Position numbers and translations under genes: made by a program. Shown here piece after piece: positions 30,828 through 39,167 of a stretch of 64,000 bases of DNA. Source of the DNA: a bacterium (GTDB lineage: Bacteria > Hinthialibacterota > Hinthialibacteria > H5-UNCL2); NCBI GenBank assembly GCA_015075175.1, contig JABTUV010000001.1, forward strand, positions 1,039,677 to 1,103,676. The letters run 5' to 3'. The notes beneath the pieces were generated by a model. The model searched no databases. It worked only from the letters and a program-made list of their open reading frames with translations, and was not told where the DNA came from. Within the stretch, counting starts at the first letter, position 1. Every line of letters begins with the position of its first letter.

Positions 30828-31096
30828 TGTCCCGTGCCGTCCTCTTGCGAGTCCGCCAGGTCGATGATCGCCTTGATCCGGGCCGCCCAGCTGGTGAGCC
30901 CGCCCGAACCACCGTCTGCGATCCCCTGCCCCAGCACGAACGCACAGACCACGCCCGCGATGGCCAGAATCTGGTCGTTGGACAGCGACAGCGTGCTCTG
31001 CCCGACGATCACGAGTACCGCAGAGACACACAGCACGAACTTCCTCCCGCCCAGTCCCCCGATGAACGCCTGAATCCTTTCGGCTACCGATTGCAT
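30824..31096 (-). CDS. Holin-like protein
   Basis: 90 residues with two transmembrane segments ('FVLCVSAVLVIVGQSTLSLS' and 'ILAIAGVVCAFVLGQGIADG') after an amphipathic 'VAERIQAFIGGLGGRK' start. Size, topology and the GQGIADGG ending of the second helix fit a phage holin that would permeabilise the inner membrane at lysis. GGGAGAG sits just before the ATG. No endolysin gene accompanies it. Confidence 0.72.
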   Translation of the reverse strand: MQSVAERIQAFIGGLGGRKFVLCVSAVLVIVGQSTLSLSNDQILAIAGVVCAFVLGQGIADGGSGGLTSWAARIKAIIDLADSQEDGTGQ

Positions 31097-31112
31097 ATTG
31101 CTCTCCCTTCCA

Positions 31113-32110
31113 TCACGGAAATTGCCCGTTGTAGGTCACAATAAAACTCCCGCGCGCGCGCACGCCCCGCAGGAGCGACTCTGTGTCCCCATCGCCGTTA
31201 TAGCCCAGATAGCGCGGCGCGTGATGTCGCAGGTCGTGCTCGATACTGGCGGCCAACCGCTCCCTAAAGAGCGCGGAATGCGCCCCCGGACGGTCCGTGA
31301 TCTGGATTTCCGCCGCCGCCAAGCAGCTCTCCATGACGGTCTCGCCGTGGAAGGGGTCTCCCAGGGGATAGGGCGCCTCCTCCGTCAACTCCGGCGGCAC
31401 GATGCTGTAAGGGAACGACAGCACATACGTCAGGTCCGGCACGGGGCACACCAGGAGCTCGAATCGCTGTACGGTGGTTCCTGCCGATGCCCCCAGAGAA
31501 CAGGGGCGCACGGCGCAGTAGCGCGGTCGCCCTGGCGAGTCGTCGATGCGGCGCAGATTCCTTATCTGCGGCTCCCCTACTACCCACACCTCCGGCCACC
31601 CCATCTCCGACTCGATGGTGACCTCTCCGACCATGCCCCCGAATCCAGTCGGCAGGCGGTAGACGCCGTCCGCCGAAAGCGAGAACTCCGCATGGTCCAG
31701 CATCGAGGCATCTCCACGCACGTAGACCACCGAGTCGGCCAGGGCGAGCTGACTGGACCGCCGCAGAATCTCCCATTGCCCAGCACCATCGACCTCGATG
31801 CTGTAGCCCACCATCTCCTCGACCATCGGCCCCGTCTCAAAGGCACTCAGCGTGAGATACACGCGCGTCTCGTCGTTCTCCTCGTCGTAGGCCTCGCCCG
31901 TCACCACGTAGTCTCCAGGCGCCAGGTCCTTCCACGCATTGAAGCGGCCGTCGGTCGCAAGAAACTCCACTCATGCCCTCGAAGTAGAACTGGCGCATAC
32001 CGCTGCGCAGCGCCTGGAGATCTCCGCCAGCTGCGTAGCATCCCAGCCGTCGGGTCTACTCCGTAGCTAGGAAGTGCCCGATGGCCGTGGTCAGATCCGC
32101 AGGTGATCTG
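31113..32110 (-). CDS. Head-tail connector/adaptor-like protein, frameshifted N-terminus
   Basis: The last 270 residues or so are uninterrupted ('KDLAPGDYVVTGEAYDEEND' to 'GSFIVTYNGQFP'). Upstream, pieces in three frames join into a familiar adaptor opening: 'ADLTTAIGHFL', 'YGVDPTAW', 'ATQLAEISRR', 'SGMRQFYFEG' and 'HEWSFLRP'. That opening is known from phage proteins placed between capsid and tail genes. At least three single-base shifts lie between 31960 and 32090. The frame starting at 31970 is therefore not a true start. Start near 32110 is estimated. Confidence 0.65.
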
Positions 32111-32125
32111 CACGGATCGCCCCAC

Positions 32126-32352
32126 CTATGGCGCCGCGGGCGGCGCAGGAGCCTTGCGCGCGGCGGCGAGGCGCTTGGCGCCAGCGCCGCGATCAGTACC
32201 AGCGTCTGCCGGAAGCGCTCCGCTCCGATCCGGTCCGCCATCTTGCGCACCCGCTCGTAGAGCTCCTCGGTCGCCGCCGGGACCTCGAGACAGCCAGCGC
32301 CGCCGCGATCTTTTCAAGGTTGTGATCGTCGATCAGGTTCGCTCTTTCACCG
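32126..32352 (-). CDS. Small phage protein, frameshifted
   Basis: About 75 residues once two or three single-base shifts are repaired. Fragments 'LIDDHNLEKIAAALAV', 'EVPAATEELYERVRKMADRI' and 'GAERFRQTLVLIAALAPSA' follow in different frames and form a helical protein. GGAGG lies 5 nt before GTG 32352, supporting the start. The tail is Pro/Ala rich. No family recognised; position between capsid and connector suggests a head-completion role. Confidence 0.55.
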
Positions 32353-32404
32353 TGCCTCCTTGAGAAAAGCGTGGGGGCGGGCACTGAAACTCCGCCCCAT
32401 TCGA

Positions 32405-32893
32405 TTACGCCTTCAGACCGCTGTCGGGACCGTCTTCCAGCGACCAGCACCAGGTGCAGGTTCTGGCATCCCCTGTGGTCGTCTGCAGGGCGAGGGCCGC
32501 GCCCCGCCCCTTCTCGCGCGTCTCGCTCGGCGCGACCAGGACGCCATACGTGTAGGAGAACACGAGCCAGGTAACGCCTACCGTCGTGCTCACCGAGGCC
32601 CCCGCCAGCGCATAGCACGTCGATCCCGGCTCGGCGATGAAAATCCACTGCCCGCCGGTGCGCCCCGGGTAGGACTCCAGCGCCACCCCCGCGAAGTTGC
32701 CGGCCAGCGACTCACTGGCCGGCGCCACGGTCTTGTCGCGCCGCGCCCAGTCGTCCGTAGCCGTCTCCCCCGGATTAGTGGTCACATAGGCATGGTTGTA
32801 GCAGAGGGCGATCCCCTTCAGGATCGACTCGCTGCCCGGATACCACACCTTGCGGATTTTAACCCGCGGCTGATTCTCGTGATTGACCTGCAT
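32405..32893 (-). CDS. Phage head protein (decoration-like)
   Basis: 162 residues, AAGGAG 6 nt before ATG. It starts with a polar strand 'ENQPRVKIRKVWYPGSESIL' and continues with small beta-type stretches ('VALESYPGRTGGQWIFIAEP'), as in capsid decoration or head-stabilising proteins encoded right after the major capsid gene. No firm family match. Confidence 0.6.
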   Translation of the reverse strand: MQVNHENQPRVKIRKVWYPGSESILKGIALCYNHAYVTTNPGETATDDWARRDKTVAPASESLAGNFAGVALESYPGRTGGQWIFIAEPGSTCYALAGASVSTTVGVTWLVFSYTYGVLVAPSETREKGRGAALALQTTTGDARTCTWCWSLEDGPDSGLKA

Positions 32894-32955
32894 GTTACAC
32901 TCCTTGTTCTTCGGGGAGTCAACCCCACTCTCCAGTCACCCGTCCATTGCCCTAC

Positions 32956-33984
32956 CTACGAAGGCTTGTGGAGAACCGCCTGCGCCCGCCGATCCGTGCA
33001 CAGCATGTTCCACGTCAGGTCGATGTAGACCACGAGCGTAGTGTGCTGACTCGGAGCCTTCTCCGGGCCTTGCTCGCGCAAATACTCGCCCCGAAGGAAC
33101 ACAGGGTGAAAATAGGCGTAGTTGATGAAGTACACCGGGTTGGTGGTGTCCGCATCCAGGTACGGAACCCAGACGATGGGGTTGCGACGGAAGGCGATGC
33201 TCCCGTCATACGGCGCCAGGTCGCGGCCAAGGTTCTCGTTCTGGGCCTCGCCCACGTCCTCCAGCGCCTCCATAGTCTCCAGGTTCACGTAGATGCGGTA
33301 CCGGTCCCCACGCCCGCTCCGGTAGTCGGGGATCGACACCGGGCTCTCGAAGTGGATTTTCCGGTACGCCCGCCGCATCAACTTGATGAGGTCGGCCTTG
33401 GACACCTGGGTGTAGGCGCCGGTGTAGTTCCGGAAGTTTGCGTGCGAGAGGCCGCCGGGACCTGCCGGAAAGCCCGCCGGGTTGCCCCCGTTGAAGCCCT
33501 CGCTGGCGTTCTTCTGAATCCAGAACGGGATGCCCCACGGCGCCAAAACGTCGCTGACATCGGCCGGCGCCGACCAGCCGTCCCGCTCCATGATCTTGGC
33601 CAGCCCCAGGAAGGCTCCCACGCGCCGCGTCTTGACGATATCCACGATCTTGGCCGCGGACCGCTGCATCGCGATCTCCCTACGCTCGAATGGGTAGTTG
33701 GTAGTCGTATGCGTCCAGGGGATGGTGATCTGCTCCAGCACGTCCCCCGCGTTCACTTCGTCAACGGCGAACAGCCCGGTGTGCCGCGCCCCCTCAATGA
33801 TTCTCACCATCAGGTTGCGCTGAATGGCGATGCCGTCGTCGAATTGCTTTTTCTCTCTCTTCATGATTCGGCCCATGATCTCGTAGGACTGAAGGTCCTG
33901 GGCGATCTGGTTGAACTTCAACCGCCCCAGCTCCTTCAAGGTCCCCTTGACCATGTCCTTGATTTGGTCGACGCTCAAGCTCAT
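32956..33984 (-). CDS. Major capsid protein
   Basis: 342 residues directly downstream of the scaffold gene. 'IIEGARHTGLFAVDEVNAGD', 'TTTNYPFERREIAMQRSAAK' and 'VYFINYAYFHPVFLRGEYLR' are features seen in major capsid proteins of tailed phages, and length and position (portal, scaffold, capsid) fit. GGGAG lies upstream of ATG 33984. It would form the icosahedral shell. Confidence 0.78.
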   Translation of the reverse strand: MSLSVDQIKDMVKGTLKELGRLKFNQIAQDLQSYEIMGRIMKREKKQFDDGIAIQRNLMVRIIEGARHTGLFAVDEVNAGDVLEQITIPWTHTTTNYPFERREIAMQRSAAKIVDIVKTRRVGAFLGLAKIMERDGWSAPADVSDVLAPWGIPFWIQKNASEGFNGGNPAGFPAGPGGLSHANFRNYTGAYTQVSKADLIKLMRRAYRKIHFESPVSIPDYRSGRGDRYRIYVNLETMEALEDVGEAQNENLGRDLAPYDGSIAFRRNPIVWVPYLDADTTNPVYFINYAYFHPVFLRGEYLREQGPEKAPSQHTTLVVYIDLTWNMLCTDRRAQAVLHKPS

Positions 33985-34001
33985 AGCTTGTTACTCCCTT
34001 C

Positions 34002-34982
34002 TTAAAACTCTTCTTCGTCCTCAATCGTGCCCACGTTGAAGGCGCGCATCTGATCGCGAACGAATCGAGCCGCCCGTTTCTCGGGGGGCAGCCGACTTTC
34101 GTCAGACGACTCGCGGTGCGTGGGCCGAGGACTCATCACACCTCGCCGGCGCTGCAGCTTGTTGTGCAGCCCCCGCTCCTTCGCCGCCTCCAGCGTCTTG
34201 CAGAGCGCCGCCCGCATAGCCTGCTCGAAGAGCTCGCCCGCCGGAGGTACGGGCCTGCCCTTCTGCCGCAGCCCCTCCTCGATCACGTCCATCTGTTCTA
34301 CGACCGCTATGCGGTGTTTCAGCTGCTCGGAGTCCTTGGCCAGATTCCGGGTGGGCCCCTTGCCGAACACCTCGACATACTCGGGGGAGATCTCGGCGAA
34401 ACGCTGCTCCAGGAACGCCCCGGCTTCGGCCACCTCGCGCTCCCGGTCCTTGCTCTTGAGCTCAGCCCGAAGCCCAACGATCTCCTTGGACAGCTTGTCC
34501 ACAACCGATACAATGGCCTCGTCGTACAGCTCAGGGTCCAGCTTGGGCAGGTCAAGACCCTCATTGTCCTCGCCCTGGCCTTCTCCCTTCTCGCCACCAC
34601 CCTGTGCCGCTCCTTCGCCCGCCGGCCTGCGCCGCGCTAGAAGGCGCACAACCTTGGCCAGCCCCTCCGGGTCGTCCGAGTACTCGCCCAGTTCCTCGTC
34701 ATTCATGCCCAGAGCGCGGGCCGCCTCGACCAGATCCTTGGCCTTGGTCTCCGCGTCGGCGCCGCGGGACGCTTCATCCGCACCGCCGCTTCTATCCTTG
34801 GGGGACGGATCGTCTTCGCCCCCAGCATCCACGCCTTCTTCCTCGTCCATGCCGAGGTCGTCGTCCTCCGGATCCTCGAAGTCGTACTCGGAGGCCGTCT
34901 CCTCGGGACTGGGTTCCAGGTCTTTCTCCTCGCTATTGAGCATCTCTTCGCCCTCCGCCAGAGAGCGGTGCTTCTCCGCCAT
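34002..34982 (-). CDS. Capsid scaffolding protein
   Basis: 326 residues. The N-terminal third is extremely acidic ('ASEYDFEDPEDDDLGMDEEE'); the centre is helical ('KLSKEIVGLRAELKSKDRER'); the C-terminus is basic then acidic ('RAARFVRDQMRAFNVGTIED'). A charged, helical, low-complexity protein directly before the capsid gene is a scaffold. The ATG follows the preceding stop by one base. Confidence 0.75.
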   Translation of the reverse strand: MAEKHRSLAEGEEMLNSEEKDLEPSPEETASEYDFEDPEDDDLGMDEEEGVDAGGEDDPSPKDRSGGADEASRGADAETKAKDLVEAARALGMNDEELGEYSDDPEGLAKVVRLLARRRPAGEGAAQGGGEKGEGQGEDNEGLDLPKLDPELYDEAIVSVVDKLSKEIVGLRAELKSKDREREVAEAGAFLEQRFAEISPEYVEVFGKGPTRNLAKDSEQLKHRIAVVEQMDVIEEGLRQKGRPVPPAGELFEQAMRAALCKTLEAAKERGLHNKLQRRRGVMSPRPTHRESSDESRLPPEKRAARFVRDQMRAFNVGTIEDEEEF

Positions 34983-34983
34983 C

Positions 34984-35397
34984 TCAGTCCCTGCTTTCCT
35001 GGTCGGCGCTATACGCCCGACCGTGGTATTTGCTCTCAATGCTGCCGCCATCCCGGTCGTACATGCCGATAGTCGCCAGGTACCGCGCGCGATGCTCTCG
35101 ATCTCGGAAGATCGCCCGGCCGTCGGCTGTGAACTCCGTGGGGACTCCGTCGCGCACGCTCTTCTCCCGCGCCTCGGCGATCTGGTGGACGGCGACGCCC
35201 GCCGCGTCCGAGTACTGCGGCCAGGCGCCGGGCGTGTCTTTGAACCGCCCATGCTCCGCGTAGTAGTCGCGGCTCAGCAACTCCCCGTCGATCTCGTACA
35301 GACCGTCCGGCCGGCGCGCCGCCTCCAGCTCAGAGACCGCCATCGCCTTCTCCACCGGCGCTCCGTTGCCGACCCTCAAAAAGCAGTAAATCGGCAC
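34984..35397 (-). CDS. Hypothetical phage protein between holin-like gene and scaffold
   Basis: 137 residues from GTG 35397. It begins 'MPIYCFLRVGNGAPVEKAM', reminiscent of FmdB-like phage proteins but without their zinc cysteines, and ends with 'REHRARYLATIGMYDRDGGS'. Small proteins of this kind often precede scaffold genes in phages. Function unknown. Confidence 0.6.
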   Translation of the reverse strand: MPIYCFLRVGNGAPVEKAMAVSELEAARRPDGLYEIDGELLSRDYYAEHGRFKDTPGAWPQYSDAAGVAVHQIAEAREKSVRDGVPTEFTADGRAIFRDREHRARYLATIGMYDRDGGSIESKYHGRAYSADQESRD

Positions 35398-35436
35398 GAC
35401 CGCATCCCACCCTTCTTTCTGTGCGTCGCCAAACTC

Positions 35437-35691
35437 TTACTCCTCCTTGGGCTGCGCGATGCACGGCCGCGAAAGCATCAGGTCGTAGAGCTTGCGCACC
35501 AGCTTCAGCTCATCGACCGTCCGTTCGTCTACCGCGTGGATGGCCGCCGTATTCCGCTCGATCACCTGGGTGTTCTGCTCGAAGAGCAAGAGCACCCGCC
35601 TCATCATCCAGAAGAGCAGCGCCAGCAGAACCGCGCAGAATCCCGCGAACCCGTATTGCACCATCGGCTGCATCAGCGGTGAAATCTCCAT
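35437..35691 (-). CDS. Small membrane protein with coiled tail
   Basis: 84 residues: one transmembrane helix near the N-terminus ('YGFAGFCAVLLALLFWMMRR') and a helical tail ('VIERNTAAIHAVDERTVDEL'). Coupled to the portal gene by a TGATG overlap. It resembles small phage membrane proteins sometimes called holin or superinfection-exclusion factors; neither is proven. Confidence 0.6.
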   Translation of the reverse strand: MEISPLMQPMVQYGFAGFCAVLLALLFWMMRRVLLLFEQNTQVIERNTAAIHAVDERTVDELKLVRKLYDLMLSRPCIAQPKEE

Positions 35692-37454
35692 CAGGCGACC
35701 CCCACCGTCTGGCTATTCCTGCCTGCCGCGGCTACGGCGGCCAGGTTCTGCATGGCCAGGTAGTCGCGCGCGCCGCGCGTCGCCCCCGCACGGCTCACCC
35801 GCTCGTAGCGCCGCGTAGTCACCGCCGGCTTTACCACCGGCTGCGGCCGGATCATCCCCGGCTCAGGCTGGCGCGGAGCCTGGATTTGTACCAGCTCCTC
35901 CAATTCCGGCATGTTCGCGTAGCGCGCAATGATCCGCAAAATCCCCTCGAAGTCGGGCGCGATGCCCTGCTCGGCCATGAACGGAGCAAACGGCGCAATC
36001 ACCCCGTTGACCACTTCCATCACCTTGGACAGCCGGCGCCCCGGCGACTCGTGCTGCATCGAGTAGGGCTCGATGTCGATGTTGTAGTCCAGAAAGTCCC
36101 CCTCCCGAGCCGTCGCGTCGAAGGCCATGGGAACCTCTATGCCCAGCCCGGCTACACGGAACGTGAACGGGATCTCGATCAAGGGGTCGTACCAGAGATA
36201 CCAGCAGAGCGAACGCATCACCTGTCGGACGAACCTGTAGACGCGGTCCGTCATGTCGGCCAACCGCAGGCTGGCGTTCTCCGCCAGCAGTTGATCCTGT
36301 CCCAGCGTCTCCGACTGCGGCGATAGCCCGCCCAGGAGGTCCAGGTTGCCGGCGTGATAGACGAACAAATCGCGCAGGTGCATCCCGAATTGAAGCGTGC
36401 CCACATCCGCCCCGCCGTAGCTCACCGGCTTGATCCGATCTTGGTGCGGGCCACGGCGGCGACGCCGTCCAGCGCCCGATGATGGTCGCGCATCATTCTC
36501 GGACCCCGGCGCCGCCGCCGTAATGTCCTTCTGCCGCTCCGCCTGCCGCACCAGCTTCCGGTAGATGGCATTGGCTACGTTGTGCAACTCCATCCAGACG
36601 GCGACCGGCGGGAGCGGCATGAGGTTCCCAGGAACGTCGCAAAACGACAAAATGAGATACGGTCCCCACTCCGGACCCTGCCACGGCCCGACCCGCAGCG
36701 GGCGCAGGTTCTCCTGGTCCCAGGCCAGGGTCATGAACAGATTCTCCCGTGGCAGCCAGAGGTCCAGCAGCTCGACGTAGTCGCAGTACTCCTCCGGGTC
36801 GCTGTCCGTACCTACCGACAGGCTTTCCGCCCGTTCGTCTCCGAACTCGTTATAGGCGGAGCGCGGCGTCGCGGAGAGTTGCTTGACCACGTCTGGATCG
36901 AACAGCCCGCAACTCCGCGCATCCTCCAGAGGCATTCGGTAGCGGTTGCCAATGAAGGCGACCTCCTCCCAGGTGCGCGCATTCAGGTCCACCACGAAGT
37001 CGTCCAAGGCAACGACATCGCAATACGGCTGCCCAACGTCGTGCAGATAACCGCCGATTTCCACCGCGCCCGAGATGTTCTCTCCGACCTTCACGATGCC
37101 GACGGAGAAAATCGCCTCCATCAGCACCCGCCGCAGCGTCTCGTCAAGCCGAATCTCCTCGATCATGTGGTTGGCCGCCAGCTCGAATAGCCTCGCCCGC
37201 GGCTTCAGCCCCCGATACGAGGTCTGGATCAGCACGCGCGGATTCTTGGCCACAAGCTGCCGCACATAGACGCCCGTCGCCAACTCCAGGAGATTCACCG
37301 GCTCGGGAACCGAGCTGCCGTCGTCCGAGTAGTGGCTCCCCACGAATTGACGCAGCGCGGCCATGCGCCGCTGACGGAACGGCTCCAGCTTCCGCCGGCT
37401 ATAGTCGATCGCCAGCCTCAGCCGCGACAAACGTTCCTCGTCGAACCTCTCCAT
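35691..37454 (-). CDS. Portal protein
   Basis: 587 residues from ATG 37454 (AGGGGA just upstream). The order 'VNLLELATGVYVRQLVAKNP', 'PYCDVVALDDFVVDLNARTW', 'FMTLAWDQENLRPLRVGPWQ' and a 'KVMEVVNGVIAPFAPFMAEQ' C-terminal region is that of portal proteins of short-tailed phages, which form the dodecameric DNA gate in the capsid. Between about 36420 and 36500 the frame reads arginine-rich nonsense while the next frame gives a sensible 'DHHRALDGVAAVARTK', pointing to two compensating single-base errors. Its upstream neighbour is not a terminase. Confidence 0.82.
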   Translation of the reverse strand: MERFDEERLSRLRLAIDYSRRKLEPFRQRRMAALRQFVGSHYSDDGSSVPEPVNLLELATGVYVRQLVAKNPRVLIQTSYRGLKPRARLFELAANHMIEEIRLDETLRRVLMEAIFSVGIVKVGENISGAVEIGGYLHDVGQPYCDVVALDDFVVDLNARTWEEVAFIGNRYRMPLEDARSCGLFDPDVVKQLSATPRSAYNEFGDERAESLSVGTDSDPEEYCDYVELLDLWLPRENLFMTLAWDQENLRPLRVGPWQGPEWGPYLILSFCDVPGNLMPLPPVAVWMELHNVANAIYRKLVRQAERQKDITAAAPGSENDARPSSGAGRRRRRGPHQDRIKPVSYGGADVGTLQFGMHLRDLFVYHAGNLDLLGGLSPQSETLGQDQLLAENASLRLADMTDRVYRFVRQVMRSLCWYLWYDPLIEIPFTFRVAGLGIEVPMAFDATAREGDFLDYNIDIEPYSMQHESPGRRLSKVMEVVNGVIAPFAPFMAEQGIAPDFEGILRIIARYANMPELEELVQIQAPRQPEPGMIRPQPVVKPAVTTRRYERVSRAGATRGARDYLAMQNLAAVAAAGRNSQTVGVA

Positions 37455-37483
37455 CAAGGTCCCCTGGCCGCTGTTCACTACTG

Positions 37484-37750
37484 TCAGTGCAGCGGCCCAC
37501 GCCTTTGTGAGTCACCCGCCCTGGGCACAGGATCAGATCCGGGAGCGACCGGAACCTCGCACCAGTCTTCCGCCGTCAGGTCGTCGTAGTTGGGCGCCCA
37601 CCCGTGCAGACCCTGGTCCGCCGTGGTCAGGATGAACCGTGCGCCCATTGCGCCAACGGGCGGGAAATAGCGGAGCTGCCGCCGGAACCGCCAGGCGCGC
37701 CTTCGCACCGCCCGCCCCGCCCTCAACCGCGCCAGCGCCTCTCGAATCAA
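37484..37750 (-). CDS. DUF2829/Tad2-like protein (putative anti-Thoeris)
   Basis: 88 residues from TTG 37750. The start 'IREALARLRAGRAVRRRAW' and end 'WAPNYDDLTAEDWCEV' match the DUF2829 pattern of an EAL-LxxG-xxRxxW opening and a final D-L-x-A-x-D-W. Members of this family include Tad2, which sequesters the signalling molecule of Thoeris anti-phage systems. Whether this copy has that activity is inference. It sits between recombination genes and the portal gene, where a terminase would be expected. Confidence 0.72.
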   Translation of the reverse strand: MIREALARLRAGRAVRRRAWRFRRQLRYFPPVGAMGARFILTTADQGLHGWAPNYDDLTAEDWCEVPVAPGSDPVPRAGDSQRRGPLH

Positions 37751-37887
37751 AGCCCTCGGCCTTCCGGTGCGTCCTCGACGCGGGCCTCCAGGCTTCCCAC
37801 TCGGCCCTCGCCCCGGACCGGGGCGGACGCCACAGCACGCCCTCGACGAATACCGTTATGCCCATCCGCCTGTCCTCTCCTACCCCT
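37751..37887. other. Short stretch with unresolved reading frame
   Basis: A minus-strand frame from ATG 37865 reads 'MGITVFVEGVLWRPPRSGAR' and runs into the Tad2-like gene in another frame. It could be a small gene truncated by a shift. Too little is visible to call. Confidence 0.3.
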
Positions 37888-38301
37888 TCAGGCAGCCTGC
37901 CCGTAGTAGTACAAATCCGATTCGCGCCTCCTCCGCTCTTCCGCCCTCCGGCGCCGCGAGAAGTCTCCGTTGAACCCCAGGCGCTCCAGGTCCTGGAAAC
38001 TGCGCTCTTCCGCCTTGTCAGAGAGGAAGAGCCTGAGCGTGCGCTCGACCGCCACCGGCAGCGGCCGAGGGTTGCCGGCGGCATCGCTCTCCCAGAGAGG
38101 GTTCTGATCCTTGTCGCGGCTCGGTGCGTAATAGGTGAGCCGCCAAACCAGGCCGAAGTAGGGGGCCTTGGCCTTCCCATCGACTGTCCGGGCGTCTACG
38201 AGGCGCGTCCCCTGAAGAGTCCCGTAATACCATCCGCAGGGAAGCCGGTTTCGCTGTGCCGTCCTTAGTCTCCTTTCCAGAAAGATTCCAGCGCCTTCCA
38301 C
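37888..38301 (-). CDS. Phage protein next to Sak4-like ATPase
   Basis: 137 residues. 'CGWYYGTLQGTRLVDARTVD' and 'LVWRLTYYAPSRDKDQNPLW' suggest a small beta domain followed by a basic helical tail. Its position right after an AAA_24/Sak4-like ATPase is where DUF669-like, possibly ssDNA-binding, proteins are found in other phages, but I do not see a decisive motif. The start overlaps the ATPase gene by 37 bp, so a later start is possible. Confidence 0.55.
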   Translation of the reverse strand: MEGAGIFLERRLRTAQRNRLPCGWYYGTLQGTRLVDARTVDGKAKAPYFGLVWRLTYYAPSRDKDQNPLWESDAAGNPRPLPVAVERTLRLFLSDKAEERSFQDLERLGFNGDFSRRRRAEERRRRESDLYYYGQAA

Positions 38302-39140
38302 GTATCCAGCGCCGTGTTTCCCGACACTACTACGTCCTCGTGGTCTCCGAAGCGGTTCTTGGCCTGCATCCAGTCGGCGTTGGCGGCCGAGAGCACGCGC
38401 ACGCTGCCTCCAACGCCGCGCACCACCCCCTTGGCGACCTCCTTAACGTCGGTCTGGAAACGGCCCATCAAGGCCAAGTCTACCCACTTGATCAGGGGCT
38501 CGTAGACCTTCTCGTGCAGCTGAATCTGGTGCCGGGGGAAGTCCCTGCCCTCGGGGTTGGGGCGCTTGCCCACGGTGGCGTGCGCCAGCAGCAGGATGTT
38601 GCACCCACGCTCGCGTACACGCTCCAGCCTGGACAAGAGCCGCTCCATTTCCCGGCCCGCAAGCCGGTAGCCACCCTGGTAGGAGAGAAAGCCCTTCTCG
38701 CCGCGAACGCCGTTGTACTCGGTCGCCGTGATGTACTCGAAGAGCATTTCCTGGAAGGATCCCAAGGCGTCTAGGACCAGCCAGCCGGGGACCTCGGCCT
38801 CCTCGGCCAGCCTGTCGAGGAAATGATACAGGTCCAGCAGCGTCTCGGGCCGGGCCACGGGCAGTTCCGGCACGAGGCCGCGCCACAAGAGAGTCTCGTA
38901 GCCGTCCTCCCCCGGCCCCAGCACGAATGAGGCGCCGGGAGCATGGGCGGAGGCCGCGGTCTTGCCAAAGCCCTCTTCGGCGTACCAGAGCACGCGCAGC
39001 GCCAAGTTCTGCGGCCGCTTGGCCACCGAGAAGAGCGGCCCGCTGGACCGGATTGCTTGCCGCCCCGTGAGGGGCTTCGCCCCCGGCGGCGCCAGCGCCG
39101 CCGGGGGGGGCGCGATGGGCGATCGTTTCCCCGTAACCAT
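38265..39140 (-). CDS. Sak4-like (AAA_24) recombination ATPase
   Basis: 291 residues. The P-loop is 'WYAEEGFGKTAASAHA' (GxGKT, residue about 58) and a Walker-B-like strand is 'GWLVLDALGSF'. A RecA-type core with 'GCNILLLAHATVGKRPNPEG' follows. This is the AAA_24 pattern of phage Sak4-like single-strand annealing or recombination ATPases. It is paired with a PD-(D/E)XK nuclease 27 bp upstream, forming a recombination module. It is too small and has the wrong motifs for a terminase. Confidence 0.75.
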   Translation of the reverse strand: MVTGKRSPIAPPPAALAPPGAKPLTGRQAIRSSGPLFSVAKRPQNLALRVLWYAEEGFGKTAASAHAPGASFVLGPGEDGYETLLWRGLVPELPVARPETLLDLYHFLDRLAEEAEVPGWLVLDALGSFQEMLFEYITATEYNGVRGEKGFLSYQGGYRLAGREMERLLSRLERVRERGCNILLLAHATVGKRPNPEGRDFPRHQIQLHEKVYEPLIKWVDLALMGRFQTDVKEVAKGVVRGVGGSVRVLSAANADWMQAKNRFGDHEDVVVSGNTALDTWKALESFWKGD

Positions 39141-39167
39141 AGAGTCCTCCCTATTCGATATCGGAAA

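Noticed and set aside
31113..31970. Connector gene starting at 31970
   Set aside because: The upstream sequence in other frames carries a typical adaptor N-terminus, so that start is an artefact of a shift.
38265..39140. Considered as a terminase large subunit
   Set aside because: It has one RecA-type ATPase domain, no nuclease domain, and an AAA_24-type sequence beside an exonuclease.
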